From: Candidatus Nitrosocosmicus agrestis
GTDB taxonomy: Archaea > Thermoproteota > Nitrososphaeria > Nitrososphaerales > Nitrososphaeraceae
NCBI RefSeq assembly: GCF_008389435.1
Contig: NZ_VUYS01000009.1
Coordinates: forward strand, 62,001-126,000
DNA length: 64,000 nt
Reading direction: 5' to 3'
The notes beneath the pieces are model-generated. The model saw only the letters and a list, made by a program, of their open reading frames with translations. It ran no database searches and was not told where the DNA came from. Positions 16,940 through 26,104 of this stretch are shown piece by piece. The position numbers were made by a program, and so were the translations under genes. Each line of letters begins with the position of its first letter. The first letter of the stretch is position 1.

Positions 16940-18349
16940 GTGAACAAAGCAGGACTTGTAGGTAGCTCAGTTGGACAAACAGAAAACGACCTACAACGGG
17001 AGCCAATAGATTCGGTAATTAGCAAATTCAAAACTGGAGAATATGTTGTTGCCATCTATGGGCTGGGGCATGTAGGAGCACCACTTGCTTCAACATGGCT
17101 TCGCGCAGGGATTAAATTGATAGGCATTGACAAATCGCCAAAGGTTCTTGAAAATGCAAAAAAAGGGCTCACCCATATCCCAGAACCAAATGTAAACGAA
17201 TCATATGCTGAGGGAATTAAGGAAAATCGCTTTGTGATTTATGATGACCCAATAAAAGCCTCACAGGATTCTAAATTAAAAATGATGTGTGTACCTGTTT
17301 TGATGAATAGAAATAAGCCTGACTTTGCCGCTCTAAAAGAAGTCGCAATGGCTATTGGCAAAGGCCTGAAAAAACATGATATCGTTTCTGTGCATCCTTC
17401 CCTCCCACCAACAACGACAGAAAAATTTCTCATACCTTTATTAGAAAAGACCAGTGGATTGCATGCTGATTCAGACTTTTCTGTAATATACAATCCTGAG
17501 AGGATTTACGAAGGGAGGGCAATTTATGACATAGAAGAAGGTCATCCTGGAATAATATCTGCCAATAATGCCTACGACTTGCAATTAGGATCAGCCTTAT
17601 TTTCGCTAATTTTTAAAAAAGGTGTTGTCAAGATGTTTAGTATAAAGGCTGCTGAAGCCGAAAAACTGTTTGAAGGTGTTTACAGGGATGTGAATATTTC
17701 ATTGGCCAATGAACTTGCTAAATTATGTGATCGCTTGGGAATTGATTTTTGGGAAGCAAAGGAAGCAGCAAATTCGCAATCATATTGCCATATCCATGAT
17801 CCAGGTATAGGTGTTGGAGGTGCTTGTATTCCTATATATCCTCAATTTATAATTGATGTCGCGACAAAGAATAAGATCAGCTGCAAAATTACAAAGTTAG
17901 GTCGAACTGTAAATAATGAAATGCCTTCTTACACTCTAAGCAAAGCTCTAAAAATGCTAGGTAGAGGTCAATTGAGAAAATCAAAAATAACTATCCTAGG
18001 GCTTGCTTTTCGTGGAGGCGTATCTGACACCAGGTTGTCTCCAACTTATGATTTGTTAAGAGAGCTTGTCAAATTAAAGATTAAGGATGTTATAGTACAC
18101 GATCCTTTGGTGAAAGATGACGCTATGATAAAGAAATTCAAAAATGCTACATTAGTGTCTGATTTGAATTATGCAATTACCGGAAGAGATCTTATTATTT
18201 TAGCTACAAATCATAAGGAGTATTTAGAACTGAATTCTTCAGCTGTCGGATCAACGCCAATTTATGATGGAAGGGGGTATCTTGATAAGAGAAAGTTTGA
18301 GGATAGCTTTTTTGCTGGAATTGGGAGACCATCAATCACAAAAAAATAA
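16940..18349 (+). CDS. Nucleotide-sugar dehydrogenase (UDP-ManNAc/UDP-Glc dehydrogenase family)
   Basis: A 469-residue NAD-dependent four-electron dehydrogenase that oxidises a UDP-sugar to a UDP-uronic acid for surface glycans or N-glycans. The Rossmann motif is AIYGLGHVGAPLAS, the central domain has YNPERIYEGRA, and the catalytic cysteine lies in GVGGACIPIYPQF. The C-terminal domain contains GLAFRGGVSDTRLSP. The family pattern is closer to WecC-type UDP-N-acetylmannosamine dehydrogenase than to UDP-glucose dehydrogenase. It begins at GTG 16940. Exact substrate cannot be set from sequence alone. Confidence 0.88.
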   Translation: MNKAGLVGSSVGQTENDLQREPIDSVISKFKTGEYVVAIYGLGHVGAPLASTWLRAGIKLIGIDKSPKVLENAKKGLTHIPEPNVNESYAEGIKENRFVIYDDPIKASQDSKLKMMCVPVLMNRNKPDFAALKEVAMAIGKGLKKHDIVSVHPSLPPTTTEKFLIPLLEKTSGLHADSDFSVIYNPERIYEGRAIYDIEEGHPGIISANNAYDLQLGSALFSLIFKKGVVKMFSIKAAEAEKLFEGVYRDVNISLANELAKLCDRLGIDFWEAKEAANSQSYCHIHDPGIGVGGACIPIYPQFIIDVATKNKISCKITKLGRTVNNEMPSYTLSKALKMLGRGQLRKSKITILGLAFRGGVSDTRLSPTYDLLRELVKLKIKDVIVHDPLVKDDAMIKKFKNATLVSDLNYAITGRDLIILATNHKEYLELNSSAVGSTPIYDGRGYLDKRKFEDSFFAGIGRPSITKK

Positions 18350-18402
18350 AATCTTTTTTAAAGTAAATAACATTTTTATTTATTTTCGTAAGCATAGTGT
18401 TT

Positions 18403-18957
18403 ATGGCAAAAACACAGTCTTCTCAAAAATTAGTATCCGGTTCTCCTATGCCAAAATTTAACTTGAAAGGTGTAGATGGAAAAAATTATTCGTCAGATGA
18501 TATAAAGTCCAGATCAATTCTGGTTGTTTTTATTTGCAATCATTGCCCATACGTCAAAGCTAGGATTAATGACTTGGTTAATTTACAGGCAAAATTTAAT
18601 CCCAGTGACCTTCAGATCATAGGCATAAACAGCAATGATCCTGATTATGCTGACGAAGGATTTGAAAATATGAAAATTTTTTCAGACAAGTATTCACTTA
18701 ATTTCCCATATTTGATAGATGACACACAGAGGGTGGCAAAGGAATTTGGTGCTGTTTGTACACCTGATCCCTTCCTATTTGACGAAAACAAATTCCTTGT
18801 CTTTCATGGTAAAATTAACGATGCATTGGATCCCGATGCCATTCCCACAATTAATACTATGGAGGAAAACGTAAAAAAACTCTTGGATGGAAAGAAATCA
18901 TCAATTGAACCTTCTTTTGATCCTTCGATAGGATGTTCTATAAAATGGATTAGTTAA
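18403..18957 (+). CDS. Thioredoxin-like AhpC/TSA-fold redox protein
   Basis: This 184-residue protein has the peroxiredoxin/thioredoxin fold pattern: an opening SPMPKFNLKGVDGKNYSSDD, a redox CxxC in CNHCPYVKAR near residue 50, the cis-proline region GAVCTPDPFLFD, and a C-terminal SIGCSIKW tail typical of this cytosolic redoxin subgroup. It probably reduces disulfides or peroxides. ATG 18403 is chosen over GTG 18397. It starts 53 bp after the dehydrogenase, and a TATA-like tttttattt about 25-30 bp upstream suggests a separate promoter. Confidence 0.85.
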   Translation: MAKTQSSQKLVSGSPMPKFNLKGVDGKNYSSDDIKSRSILVVFICNHCPYVKARINDLVNLQAKFNPSDLQIIGINSNDPDYADEGFENMKIFSDKYSLNFPYLIDDTQRVAKEFGAVCTPDPFLFDENKFLVFHGKINDALDPDAIPTINTMEENVKKLLDGKKSSIEPSFDPSIGCSIKWIS

Positions 18958-18984
18958 TTTCCATTTTTAAATATTGTTTTAGAC

Positions 18985-19018
18985 CCGATAATAATAATAA
19001 TAATAAAAATAAAAATAA
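18985..19018. repeat. Short tandem repeat (ATA)n/(AAAAT)n
   Basis: A run of about seven ATA units followed by AAAAT units lies between the thioredoxin-like gene and the aminopeptidase gene. Probably just AT-rich spacer. Confidence 0.75.
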
Positions 19019-19078
19019 GAATATGTTATTTTATCATAATTTAGTTAAGTAATTATAAAATGCGATCCAAATATCGCT

Positions 19079-20608
19079 ATGGTAAAAATAACTATCAAAA
19101 ATATAGATGAAATTGAAATTGTTGCTAATCAATTGGTCGTTATTGGGTTATTTGAAGATAATTCGTACTCAGAGCATTTAAAGAATAATTCAAAGCTAAA
19201 TGTAGTAATTGATTATCTTGATTCGCTTGATAAGAAAAAATTGGATCAGATCAAAAAATACGGCAAAACTATTGCGTTAGGGCTATTTGCAGATAATAAT
19301 CCCATAAATACTCTTCTTATTGGTTTGGGAAATTCTCATGATTTTAACAAAGACAAAATGAGACATATTTCAGGTTTGATATCTTTAAGGGCCAAAGAGA
19401 TGGGATATAATGACATTGTAATTCCTAATTTGATTTCTGAAGAAGAATCAAAACTTGAACCATTAGTCGAAGGCATTGTTTTGTCGCTTTATGAATTTAA
19501 TAAATTTAAAACTGATATTGCAAATGAAAGCAGGAATCATCATCTTTCCTCCAATAATGAATACACTTTCACAGTGGGTTTAAATCATGCTGACTTTGAT
19601 AAGTGCAATGCTTTGGTCAAAACCGTAAAATCTGTTTGTGATGGGGTAATTTTTAGTAGAGATTTGGCAAATTCACCTCCCAATATCATCTATCCAGATA
19701 CCCTCGCTAAAGCTGCACAAACATTAGAGAGTAAAAATGACAAGATACACGTTGAAGTAATGGATTTAAAGAAAATAGAAGAGTTGGGATTAAATGGTAT
19801 TATTTCAGTCGGAAAGGGTAGTCAAAATGAACCGCGATTAATAATTGTCGAGTACAATAACTCTTCAACAAACGACAAACCGGTTCTTCTAGTTGGTAAA
19901 GCAGTAACGTTTGATACCGGTGGCATCTCAATTAAGCCTAGTGAACGAATGGATGAAATGAAATTTGACAAGAGTGGTGGCTGTACCGTATTAGGTATTA
20001 TGCATGCATTAAGTAGCTTAAATCTTCCAGTTAATGTAGTAGCTGTAATTCCGTCTGTTGAAAATATGCCTTCAGGAACCTCATATCGTCCTGGGGATAT
20101 CATTCGTATGTATAATGGAAAAACTGTAGAAGTATTAAATACTGATGCTGAAGGCCGTTTAATCTTGGCCGATGCGTTGGCCTATGGGATATCAAAGTAC
20201 TCGCCAAAGTCTGTCATCGATTTTGCTACCTTAACCGGTGCTTGTATTATAGCCTTAGGTACCAACGTAGCTGGTTTAATAGGAAACGATGAAAAATTGA
20301 TTCAGAAATTACTTTCGAGTTCTAAAAATACTGGAGAAAAGATTTGGCAACTTCCATTGTCCGACGAATTTCTTGACTTGATAAAGAGTAACGTTGCCAC
20401 AATAAAGAATATCGGAGGTAGAACAGGAGGGACCATAACTGCTGCTGCATTTCTTTCTCACTTTGTTCAAAATGTTCCATGGGCACATTTGGATATTGCT
20501 GGAACAGCCTGGACCCAAGACGGAACTGCTGATCGGAGTTATAATCCTAAGGGGTCAACTGGCTTTGGTGTAAGGTTCATAATGAAATTTCTTATGGACT
20601 CTCAATAG
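19079..20608 (+). CDS. pepA: Leucyl aminopeptidase (M17 family)
   Basis: A 509-residue cytosolic M17 metallopeptidase removing N-terminal residues from peptides. The C-terminal catalytic domain has the dinuclear zinc-site segments GKAVTFDTGGISIKP and NTDAEGRLILADAL, plus DFATLTGACI. The N-terminal macro-like domain is present (residues 1-170). Full family length, no damage. A TATA-like ttataaaa about 20-25 bp before the ATG supports leaderless expression. Confidence 0.94.
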   Translation: MVKITIKNIDEIEIVANQLVVIGLFEDNSYSEHLKNNSKLNVVIDYLDSLDKKKLDQIKKYGKTIALGLFADNNPINTLLIGLGNSHDFNKDKMRHISGLISLRAKEMGYNDIVIPNLISEEESKLEPLVEGIVLSLYEFNKFKTDIANESRNHHLSSNNEYTFTVGLNHADFDKCNALVKTVKSVCDGVIFSRDLANSPPNIIYPDTLAKAAQTLESKNDKIHVEVMDLKKIEELGLNGIISVGKGSQNEPRLIIVEYNNSSTNDKPVLLVGKAVTFDTGGISIKPSERMDEMKFDKSGGCTVLGIMHALSSLNLPVNVVAVIPSVENMPSGTSYRPGDIIRMYNGKTVEVLNTDAEGRLILADALAYGISKYSPKSVIDFATLTGACIIALGTNVAGLIGNDEKLIQKLLSSSKNTGEKIWQLPLSDEFLDLIKSNVATIKNIGGRTGGTITAAAFLSHFVQNVPWAHLDIAGTAWTQDGTADRSYNPKGSTGFGVRFIMKFLMDSQ

Positions 20609-20680
20609 ATTATCTTTATATTTTTTTACTTTCTGATTTAAAAGTTGCTGTAATAGATTTTTTTTAATTTTAAATTAAAA

Positions 20681-20800
20681 GGTGCCAGCACTGCTGTTTC
20701 CCAACGGCTCACGCACGTCAGTATCCAGCAGCGACATTAGGTTTGACTTCCGGGTTCGGAATGGGACCGGGTCGGGCCCTAACGCTGTGGCCGGCTACCT
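20681..20800 (-). rRNA. rrf: 5S ribosomal RNA
   Basis: Read on the minus strand, the 120-nt segment begins AGGTAGCCGGCCACAGCG and ends AGTGCTGGCACCT. It contains the conserved archaeal 5S elements CCCGACCCGGTCCCATTCCG and GAACCCGGAAGTCAAACC. The termini pair to form helix I with one bulged A. It is far richer in G+C than its surroundings. There is no 16S or 23S gene nearby, so the gene is unlinked from the rRNA operon and needs its own promoter, expected to the right of 20800. Confidence 0.95.
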
Positions 20801-21298
20801 TTATTAACAAATCTCGATAATTTAATCCTTACTAACCTAATTTTATTACCTCTGTTCGAATATTCATAAAAATTATTATTATTATTATTATTGTGCACAG
20901 AAAATCTAAAATTTGGGTTTGATTGACTGCCAAAAAAAGAAATTGACTAGATTACCGTGCTTTACATTATTCTGAATTAAAAGATTTACTGAAATCCGTA
21001 AGCCGGTTTTTTGGGTGACCGTACTTTTCATTTTAGGATTTTGAATAAAAATAATCCTCTGATGATTTTTGTTTTTTTTTGGTATAAACAAAACATCTTT
21101 ACTCTTTATGTAGATATCTTTTATCAAAAAGCCTTAGACTAAATATTTATCCTTTGAGATGTCAAAAGTACAAACAGGTCAAACGTGTATAAAAAGGGCA
21201 CAGATGCTTTGTAATGGATTTAGTACTATTGTTTTTTCTGTGAATTGTTAGAGTAATCCAGGATTTATATAAAAGAAATGGGCATATATTAACATCTA
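20801..21298. other. Intergenic region between 5S rRNA and ABCE1 genes
   Basis: This 498-bp gap should contain the 5S promoter (minus strand, AT-rich stretch next to 20801) and the ABCE1 promoter (TATA tttatataaa near 21264-21273). An (ATT)n microsatellite of about seven units lies near 20873-20893. I see no convincing protein or tRNA gene; the short minus-strand open frame at 20906-21127 has poor composition. Confidence 0.6.
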
Positions 21299-23107
21299 TT
21301 GGACAATCCAAAGAACTTTACGCATAGAGTAGCCGTACTCGACCAAGAGTTATGTCAGCCTCGAAAATGTGGCCTTGAATGCATAATTTATTGCCCTGTT
21401 AATAAAACTGGTGGGGAATGCATCACGCAGCGTCCAGAGGATAGCAAGGCTGTGATTTCTGAAGACCTTTGTACGGGATGTACTATTTGTATTAAAAAAT
21501 GTCCATTTGATGCGATTGTTATCGTAAACTTGGCACAAGAACTTAGTGTAGATAAGGTACATCAATATGGCATCAACAGTTTTAGATTATACAAAATTCC
21601 TATACCCAAAGAGGGAGTTGTCACTGGACTGGTGGGCAGAAATGGAATGGGCAAATCTACTATTATAAATCTGTTATCGGGAAATCTTAAACCAAATTTT
21701 GGAGAATTCGATCGTGAATTATCATGGGAGGAAATCTTTAAACGTACTAGCAATGTCGAGCTAAGAAAACATTTTGAGAAAATAGAAAACAAATCATTAA
21801 GAACTTCCATAAAACCACAACTAGTTTATCTTATCCCAAAAGTATTCAAAGGAACAGTCTCTGAGCTATTAAAAAAATATGATGAACGAAATGTTTCAGA
21901 TTCGCTTATAAAAGAACTAGGACTCGAAAAATCGTTAGATAAACAACTCACTGCGCTGAGCGGTGGAGAACTACAGAGAGTCGCCGTTGCCGTTGCTGCC
22001 GCAAAGGATGCAGATTATTACTTTTTTGATGAGCCTTCGTCGTTTAACGATATCTATCAAAGATTGGCAGTGGGTAGAGTAATCAGCAACTTGGCAAAAG
22101 AGGGCAAGAGCGTTATGATTGTAGAACATGATATGTCATTGTTGGATTATCTCTCAGATAATGTGTTTATTATGTACGGCGAACCCGGAGCATATGGTAT
22201 AGTGTCTTCTTTGCAAAGCACAAAAGTTGGAATTAATAATTTCCTCGAAGGCTTCATACCTACCGAAAATGTCAGATTTAGGGATAAAGCATACAAATTT
22301 GATATATCTGGCGTCACTGAAACAGTACTTTCTACAACTTCTATTGTTCAATATCCTGATATCTCAAAAACTTTGGGTCATTTTAATGTCAAAGTGGATT
22401 CTGGAACCATACAAAAAGGGGAGGTTATAGGAATAGTTGGAGCAAATGCCTTGGGCAAAACTACATTTATGAAAGTTCTTTCGGGAATTGAAAAAAATGA
22501 TGGGAATGTTTTGGACGAAAAAATCAAGATTTCTTATAAACCTCAATACTTGAACCAAGACATAGATGGTGATGTAAGAACTTTGATAGAAAGAGCTAAT
22601 AACGGTCCTTTTGAAGGAACTTTGATTGAAGACCAAATCTTTAATCCATTGGGGCTAAAAAAGTTATATGACAAATCTCTGAAAGGCTTGAGCGGAGGCG
22701 AACTTCAAAAAGTTGCAGTTTCATTATCTCTTATTAGGGAATCGGATATTTTTGCTCTTGACGAACCATCAGCTTTCCTTGATATTGAAGATAGAATTGC
22801 GCTTGCTAAATTTATACAAAGATACATTAAAGCTAGTGGTAAATCCGCTTTGATTATTGATCATGATATTCAGTTAATTGACTTGGTTTCTGACAGATTA
22901 ATTATTTTTGAGGGTATACCAGGTGTTGAGGGACGGGGTTCATCACCAGTCTTAAAGGAACTTGGGATGAATGATTTTCTGAAATCACTTTCGATTTCTT
23001 TCAGAAGGGATGAAACTACTGGAAGACCGCGGGTGAACAAAGAAAGTAGTCGTTTGGACCGACAGCAAAAATCAGAGGGTAATTATTACTATATTAAGAA
23101 CCCCTGA
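21299..23107 (+). CDS. ABCE1/Rli1 ribosome recycling ATPase
   Basis: A 602-residue soluble twin-ATPase that splits post-termination ribosomes. The N-terminal domain holds eight cysteines for two [4Fe-4S] clusters (CQPRKCGLECIIYCPV; CTGCTICIKKCPFDA). The first ATPase has Walker A GRNGMGKST, signature LSGGELQRVAVA and Walker B FFDEPSS. The second has GANALGKTT, LSGGELQKVAVS and ALDEPSA. A basic tail follows. Start is TTG 21299, about 30 bp after a TATA box, with no leader. The Trm5-like gene follows 20 bp after the stop. Confidence 0.95.
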   Translation: MDNPKNFTHRVAVLDQELCQPRKCGLECIIYCPVNKTGGECITQRPEDSKAVISEDLCTGCTICIKKCPFDAIVIVNLAQELSVDKVHQYGINSFRLYKIPIPKEGVVTGLVGRNGMGKSTIINLLSGNLKPNFGEFDRELSWEEIFKRTSNVELRKHFEKIENKSLRTSIKPQLVYLIPKVFKGTVSELLKKYDERNVSDSLIKELGLEKSLDKQLTALSGGELQRVAVAVAAAKDADYYFFDEPSSFNDIYQRLAVGRVISNLAKEGKSVMIVEHDMSLLDYLSDNVFIMYGEPGAYGIVSSLQSTKVGINNFLEGFIPTENVRFRDKAYKFDISGVTETVLSTTSIVQYPDISKTLGHFNVKVDSGTIQKGEVIGIVGANALGKTTFMKVLSGIEKNDGNVLDEKIKISYKPQYLNQDIDGDVRTLIERANNGPFEGTLIEDQIFNPLGLKKLYDKSLKGLSGGELQKVAVSLSLIRESDIFALDEPSAFLDIEDRIALAKFIQRYIKASGKSALIIDHDIQLIDLVSDRLIIFEGIPGVEGRGSSPVLKELGMNDFLKSLSISFRRDETTGRPRVNKESSRLDRQQKSEGNYYYIKNP

Positions 23108-23127
23108 TACTAAATCGATTAGAATTA

Positions 23128-23982
23128 ATGAGCAAATTTCTGAAATCTGTGTTAGCTGACAATCTCGCAGAAAATGAACTTCAATATCTTTATTCATCAT
23201 ATGATATTATTGGCGATATCGCGATAATCAAAATCCCAGACGTTCTTGTACACAAAAAGAAGGTAATTTGCGATGCTCTTCTCAAAAACGTAAAGAACTT
23301 GAAGGCAGTTTACATGCAAAGTGGTTCAGTAACTGGTGAATACCGTCTCAGAGACTTGGAATTTGTGTCCGGTATGGAAATATATCTTACAACCTATAAA
23401 GAATATGGATGCAAATTCTTGGTAAATGTCGCTACTTCTTATTTTTCGCCTAGGCTTTCAACTGAGAGGCGCCGCCTATCAAAGTTAGTCAAAGATGACG
23501 AAGCCGTTCTGAACATGTTTGCAGGTGTGGGAACCTTTTCGGTTATTATGGCAAAAGAGAAGAGAATAAAGATAACTAATTTTGATTCAAACCTTGATGC
23601 TTTTATTCTCAGTGTGATTAACTCAAAGATCAATAAGGTAGATGGTTCGATATCATCCGTTCACGGAGATGCTAAAATACTTCTTGAAAGTGATACATAC
23701 AAAGATAAATTCGATAGAATATTATTACCACTTCCAGAGAAAGCTCATGAATTTATTGATGTTTCTATCAAATGTTTAAAGCCTAAGGGGGGTTTTTTGC
23801 ATTTTTTTTCACATGTAAAAGGTGATGAAAAATCTAGTGTAATTGCAAATTCTGAAGCAAACATCCGCAAACTCTTTGGGAGGTATTCTTATCAAATAAC
23901 TCATACACAAATTGTAAGAGCTGTGGCGCCAAGGATTTATCAAACAGTTACTGACTTGTTTTTAGTAAAGGATTGTATCTGA
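23128..23982 (+). CDS. Trm5/Tyw2-family tRNA (guanine-N1)-methyltransferase-like protein
   Basis: A 284-residue class I SAM methyltransferase of the Trm5/Tyw2 group, acting at G37 or on the wyosine precursor next to the anticodon. Residues 1-110 form a D2-like RNA-binding part, followed by the SAM motif NMFAGVGTFSV and the catalytic loop ILLPLPEKAHEF in place of the usual NPPY. Trm5 (m1G37) and the Taw-type enzymes of wyosine synthesis cannot be separated here. It is 20 bp downstream of ABCE1, forming a translation-related pair. Confidence 0.85.
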   Translation: MSKFLKSVLADNLAENELQYLYSSYDIIGDIAIIKIPDVLVHKKKVICDALLKNVKNLKAVYMQSGSVTGEYRLRDLEFVSGMEIYLTTYKEYGCKFLVNVATSYFSPRLSTERRRLSKLVKDDEAVLNMFAGVGTFSVIMAKEKRIKITNFDSNLDAFILSVINSKINKVDGSISSVHGDAKILLESDTYKDKFDRILLPLPEKAHEFIDVSIKCLKPKGGFLHFFSHVKGDEKSSVIANSEANIRKLFGRYSYQITHTQIVRAVAPRIYQTVTDLFLVKDCI

Positions 23983-23986
23983 GAAG

Positions 23987-24199
23987 TTATGCTCCCTCTT
24001 CTTGCTCTTTTTCATTAATTGCAAGGGTAATTCCAATCCAGCCGACAACAAAGCATATTACGCCAACAATTACAGCAATGGTTAGTTTCAAAATAAGGAT
24101 TCCAAGACCTGTGGCAAATAACAAGTATGCATAGACAGAAAACAATGCTATGGCTATCAATACCATCGCCATTCCCTTGAATTTTTCTGTTCCTTTCAT
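23987..24199 (-). CDS. Small two-helix membrane protein
   Basis: A 70-residue protein with two predicted transmembrane helices (VLIAIALFSVYAYLLFATG and ILKLTIAVIVGVICFVVGW), a short basic N-terminus and an acidic C-terminal tail (NEKEQEEGA). I do not recognise the family. ATG 24199 is chosen over GTG 24220, because a TATA box at 24221-24233 places the expected transcript start at the ATG. Its stop is 4 bp from the stop of the convergent Trm5-like gene. Confidence 0.7.
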   Translation of the reverse strand: MKGTEKFKGMAMVLIAIALFSVYAYLLFATGLGILILKLTIAVIVGVICFVVGWIGITLAINEKEQEEGA

Positions 24200-24220
24200 A
24201 TCTTTTCCATTCCAAAACAC

Positions 24221-24233
24221 TATTTATAGTATT
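24221..24233 (-). promoter_or_regulatory. TATA box for small membrane protein gene
   Basis: On the minus strand the sequence reads aatactataaata, about 25 bp upstream of ATG 24199. This is the spacing for leaderless archaeal transcription and decides the start choice. Confidence 0.55.
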
Positions 24234-24267
24234 GAATTATCAAGCCAATACGGCAATAGACATCAAT

Positions 24268-25395
24268 TCAATTCTTTCCTGTTAATAGTAATCGAGGAGT
24301 CTCTATTGTTTCTTGATAATTATTTTCAATTTCTCGGAGAAATTCATTTGTGGACAAGGCTGGATTGTTTATGAAAGCCGCCAATGCCATGCCACCTGCC
24401 CCTGCCCCTTCTTTTACAAATCCTTGAGAATAGGCTCGTAATCCATCTTTTTTAGAATTTTCAAGGCCCAAGTTAACAAAATAAATTGGTAGGTCTTCAT
24501 CAACTTGGCCTGCTAAATCTGATATATCAGATGTTCTATCATTATGCACGTATGAGGTTGTTCCTATACAAACGTTGGTCTTTAAACTAACTTTTAAATT
24601 CTTTAAAATTGCAGCAATACAACACATTTGAGTTCCCCCTGCCAGGATGACTTTTTTACCCCTTGTCAACATCGATTCTGTTATTCCCGTAACGGTCGGC
24701 ATCATAGGATCGCCCAGATTTGATACCGCTTTGAAGGGGTCATTTTTATATTCTTCCACAGTCAAAGCAGACCTTGCTAGGGCTTGTTTCACAACCTTGT
24801 TTTTTAGGGTAACAGGGTTTTCTGGCATGCTGCTGCTGACTTTATTAAATGCATCTATCCCTAATGCCTGCAAGACTCCAAGTGCAGTGGTAGTACCACC
24901 TGGAATGCTTTCACCTATTACAATGGTGTCTTGATTTTTAGATAATTGTACTCCCAAAAGTTTTCCCATTTCATAATTATTGATTACGTCAGAATAATTG
25001 AGTCCAGCTTCGACCGAAATGTTGTTGCCTGGCTTGGAATTCACAGTTACATATGGTAAAATAGGTTTTATTTCTGATCCTGAATCAACTACAATCATTG
25101 GAAAATTAGTTGATTCAAGTGCTGTTTTGGTAATGATTGAAGGGGTAGGTTTACCGTCTGGAGTAGCGGGAATCATATCTATGCTTTTACAATTTCCGTA
25201 GAGGATAAATTCCGCATCAGCGGGAGGAGTGTATTTGACTAGTTCAGGATTAGCTCCTGCAACTGTGATACCTGGGATGGAAGATGTAAGTGTATGAGAA
25301 ATTACCAAAACAAATCCTGACTTTTCTGATTTGTATGACTCCAGATCAGCCAATCTGTTGCTTTGATTATCGCAAGAGATCCTATTATCCAACAA
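24268..25395 (-). CDS. cobT: CobT-like nicotinate-nucleotide:dimethylbenzimidazole phosphoribosyltransferase (archaeal)
   Basis: A 375-residue member of the archaeal CobT group. It would activate the lower-ligand base of cobalamin with nicotinate mononucleotide. Recognisable segments are GESIPGGTTTALGVLQALG, LGDPMMPTV, ILAGGTQM and KEGAGAGGMALAA. From general knowledge, Nitrososphaeria make cobalamin and need it for methylmalonyl-CoA mutase. The gene stands upstream-free of clear partners; the MBL-fold gene ends 95 bp to its right on the same strand. Confidence 0.85.
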   Translation of the reverse strand: MLDNRISCDNQSNRLADLESYKSEKSGFVLVISHTLTSSIPGITVAGANPELVKYTPPADAEFILYGNCKSIDMIPATPDGKPTPSIITKTALESTNFPMIVVDSGSEIKPILPYVTVNSKPGNNISVEAGLNYSDVINNYEMGKLLGVQLSKNQDTIVIGESIPGGTTTALGVLQALGIDAFNKVSSSMPENPVTLKNKVVKQALARSALTVEEYKNDPFKAVSNLGDPMMPTVTGITESMLTRGKKVILAGGTQMCCIAAILKNLKVSLKTNVCIGTTSYVHNDRTSDISDLAGQVDEDLPIYFVNLGLENSKKDGLRAYSQGFVKEGAGAGGMALAAFINNPALSTNEFLREIENNYQETIETPRLLLTGKN

Positions 25396-25489
25396 TGCTT
25401 CTATTAACTAAATTTGACCAACAAAAACCTTGCTTTGGTAAGTATGATGATTTATTCCCACCAATACTTACGGAAATTACAAGTACTTG

Positions 25490-26104
25490 TTATCTGTTCA
25501 TAAAGGCCACGAATTCGTCTTTATCTTTGAATTTAAAAACAAAATTGGTATCTATCTCTTTTTGCAATGTTGAAGTTTTACTTGAACCGTAATGATGACC
25601 AGGCAGAACTTTCAATTCACCTTTCATATTTATTAATTTTCCATATATGGAATCATACATCTCCTCAGCACTACCGCCAGGTAAATCCAAACGCCCACAG
25701 CTTCCTACAAAAATTGTATCCCCCGTAATTATGAATTCGTTGTCGACGACTAGGCAAATGCTGTCCTTTGAATGACCGGGCGTGTGCACTACTTTTATTG
25801 TAAATTTTCCAAAGGGGATTAAATCACCATCATGAAGTTCAACGTCTTTAGGCAGAGGTGATGAAGTATGTTGCATAACTTTTGCTCCTGTGTCTTTTGA
25901 GACAAAATCGTTTCCTACTACATGATCAAAATGGGAGTGAGTATTTATTATAAATCTGTTTTTCAATGAATTCTCTTTCATAAAGTTTGTAATGGTATCC
26001 AAATCCCACGAAGGATCAATCACAATCGCGCTTTGGTTTTCCTCGTCAATCATGATATAAGTAAAATTTTGCATATTGCCAACCAAGAATTGTTCTATTC
26101 TCAT
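25490..26104 (-). CDS. MBL-fold hydrolase (glyoxalase II-like)
   Basis: A 204-residue metallo-beta-lactamase-fold protein. The dinuclear metal-binding motif is NTHSHFDHVVGN, with further ligands in HTPGHSKDSIC, GDTIFVGSCGRLDL and LPGHHYG. The pattern and length are those of glyoxalase II and ETHE1-type persulfide dioxygenase proteins. The C-terminal substrate-binding domain of true glyoxalase II is shortened, so the substrate is open. It overlaps the NAD(P)HX epimerase gene by 4 bp (ATGA), implying coupling and a metabolite-repair context. Confidence 0.87.
   Translation of the reverse strand: MRIEQFLVGNMQNFTYIMIDEENQSAIVIDPSWDLDTITNFMKENSLKNRFIINTHSHFDHVVGNDFVSKDTGAKVMQHTSSPLPKDVELHDGDLIPFGKFTIKVVHTPGHSKDSICLVVDNEFIITGDTIFVGSCGRLDLPGGSAEEMYDSIYGKLINMKGELKVLPGHHYGSSKTSTLQKEIDTNFVFKFKDKDEFVAFMNR

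Noticed and set aside
16955-16985. GTAGGTAGCTCAGTTGG resembles a tRNA D-arm
   Set aside because: It lies in the first codons of the nucleotide-sugar dehydrogenase gene, and no anticodon arm, T-loop or acceptor stem follows.
20906-21127. Minus-strand open frame between 5S rRNA and ABCE1
   Set aside because: Composition is Lys/Asn/Ile-rich low complexity, no motif, and it overlaps the likely 5S upstream region.
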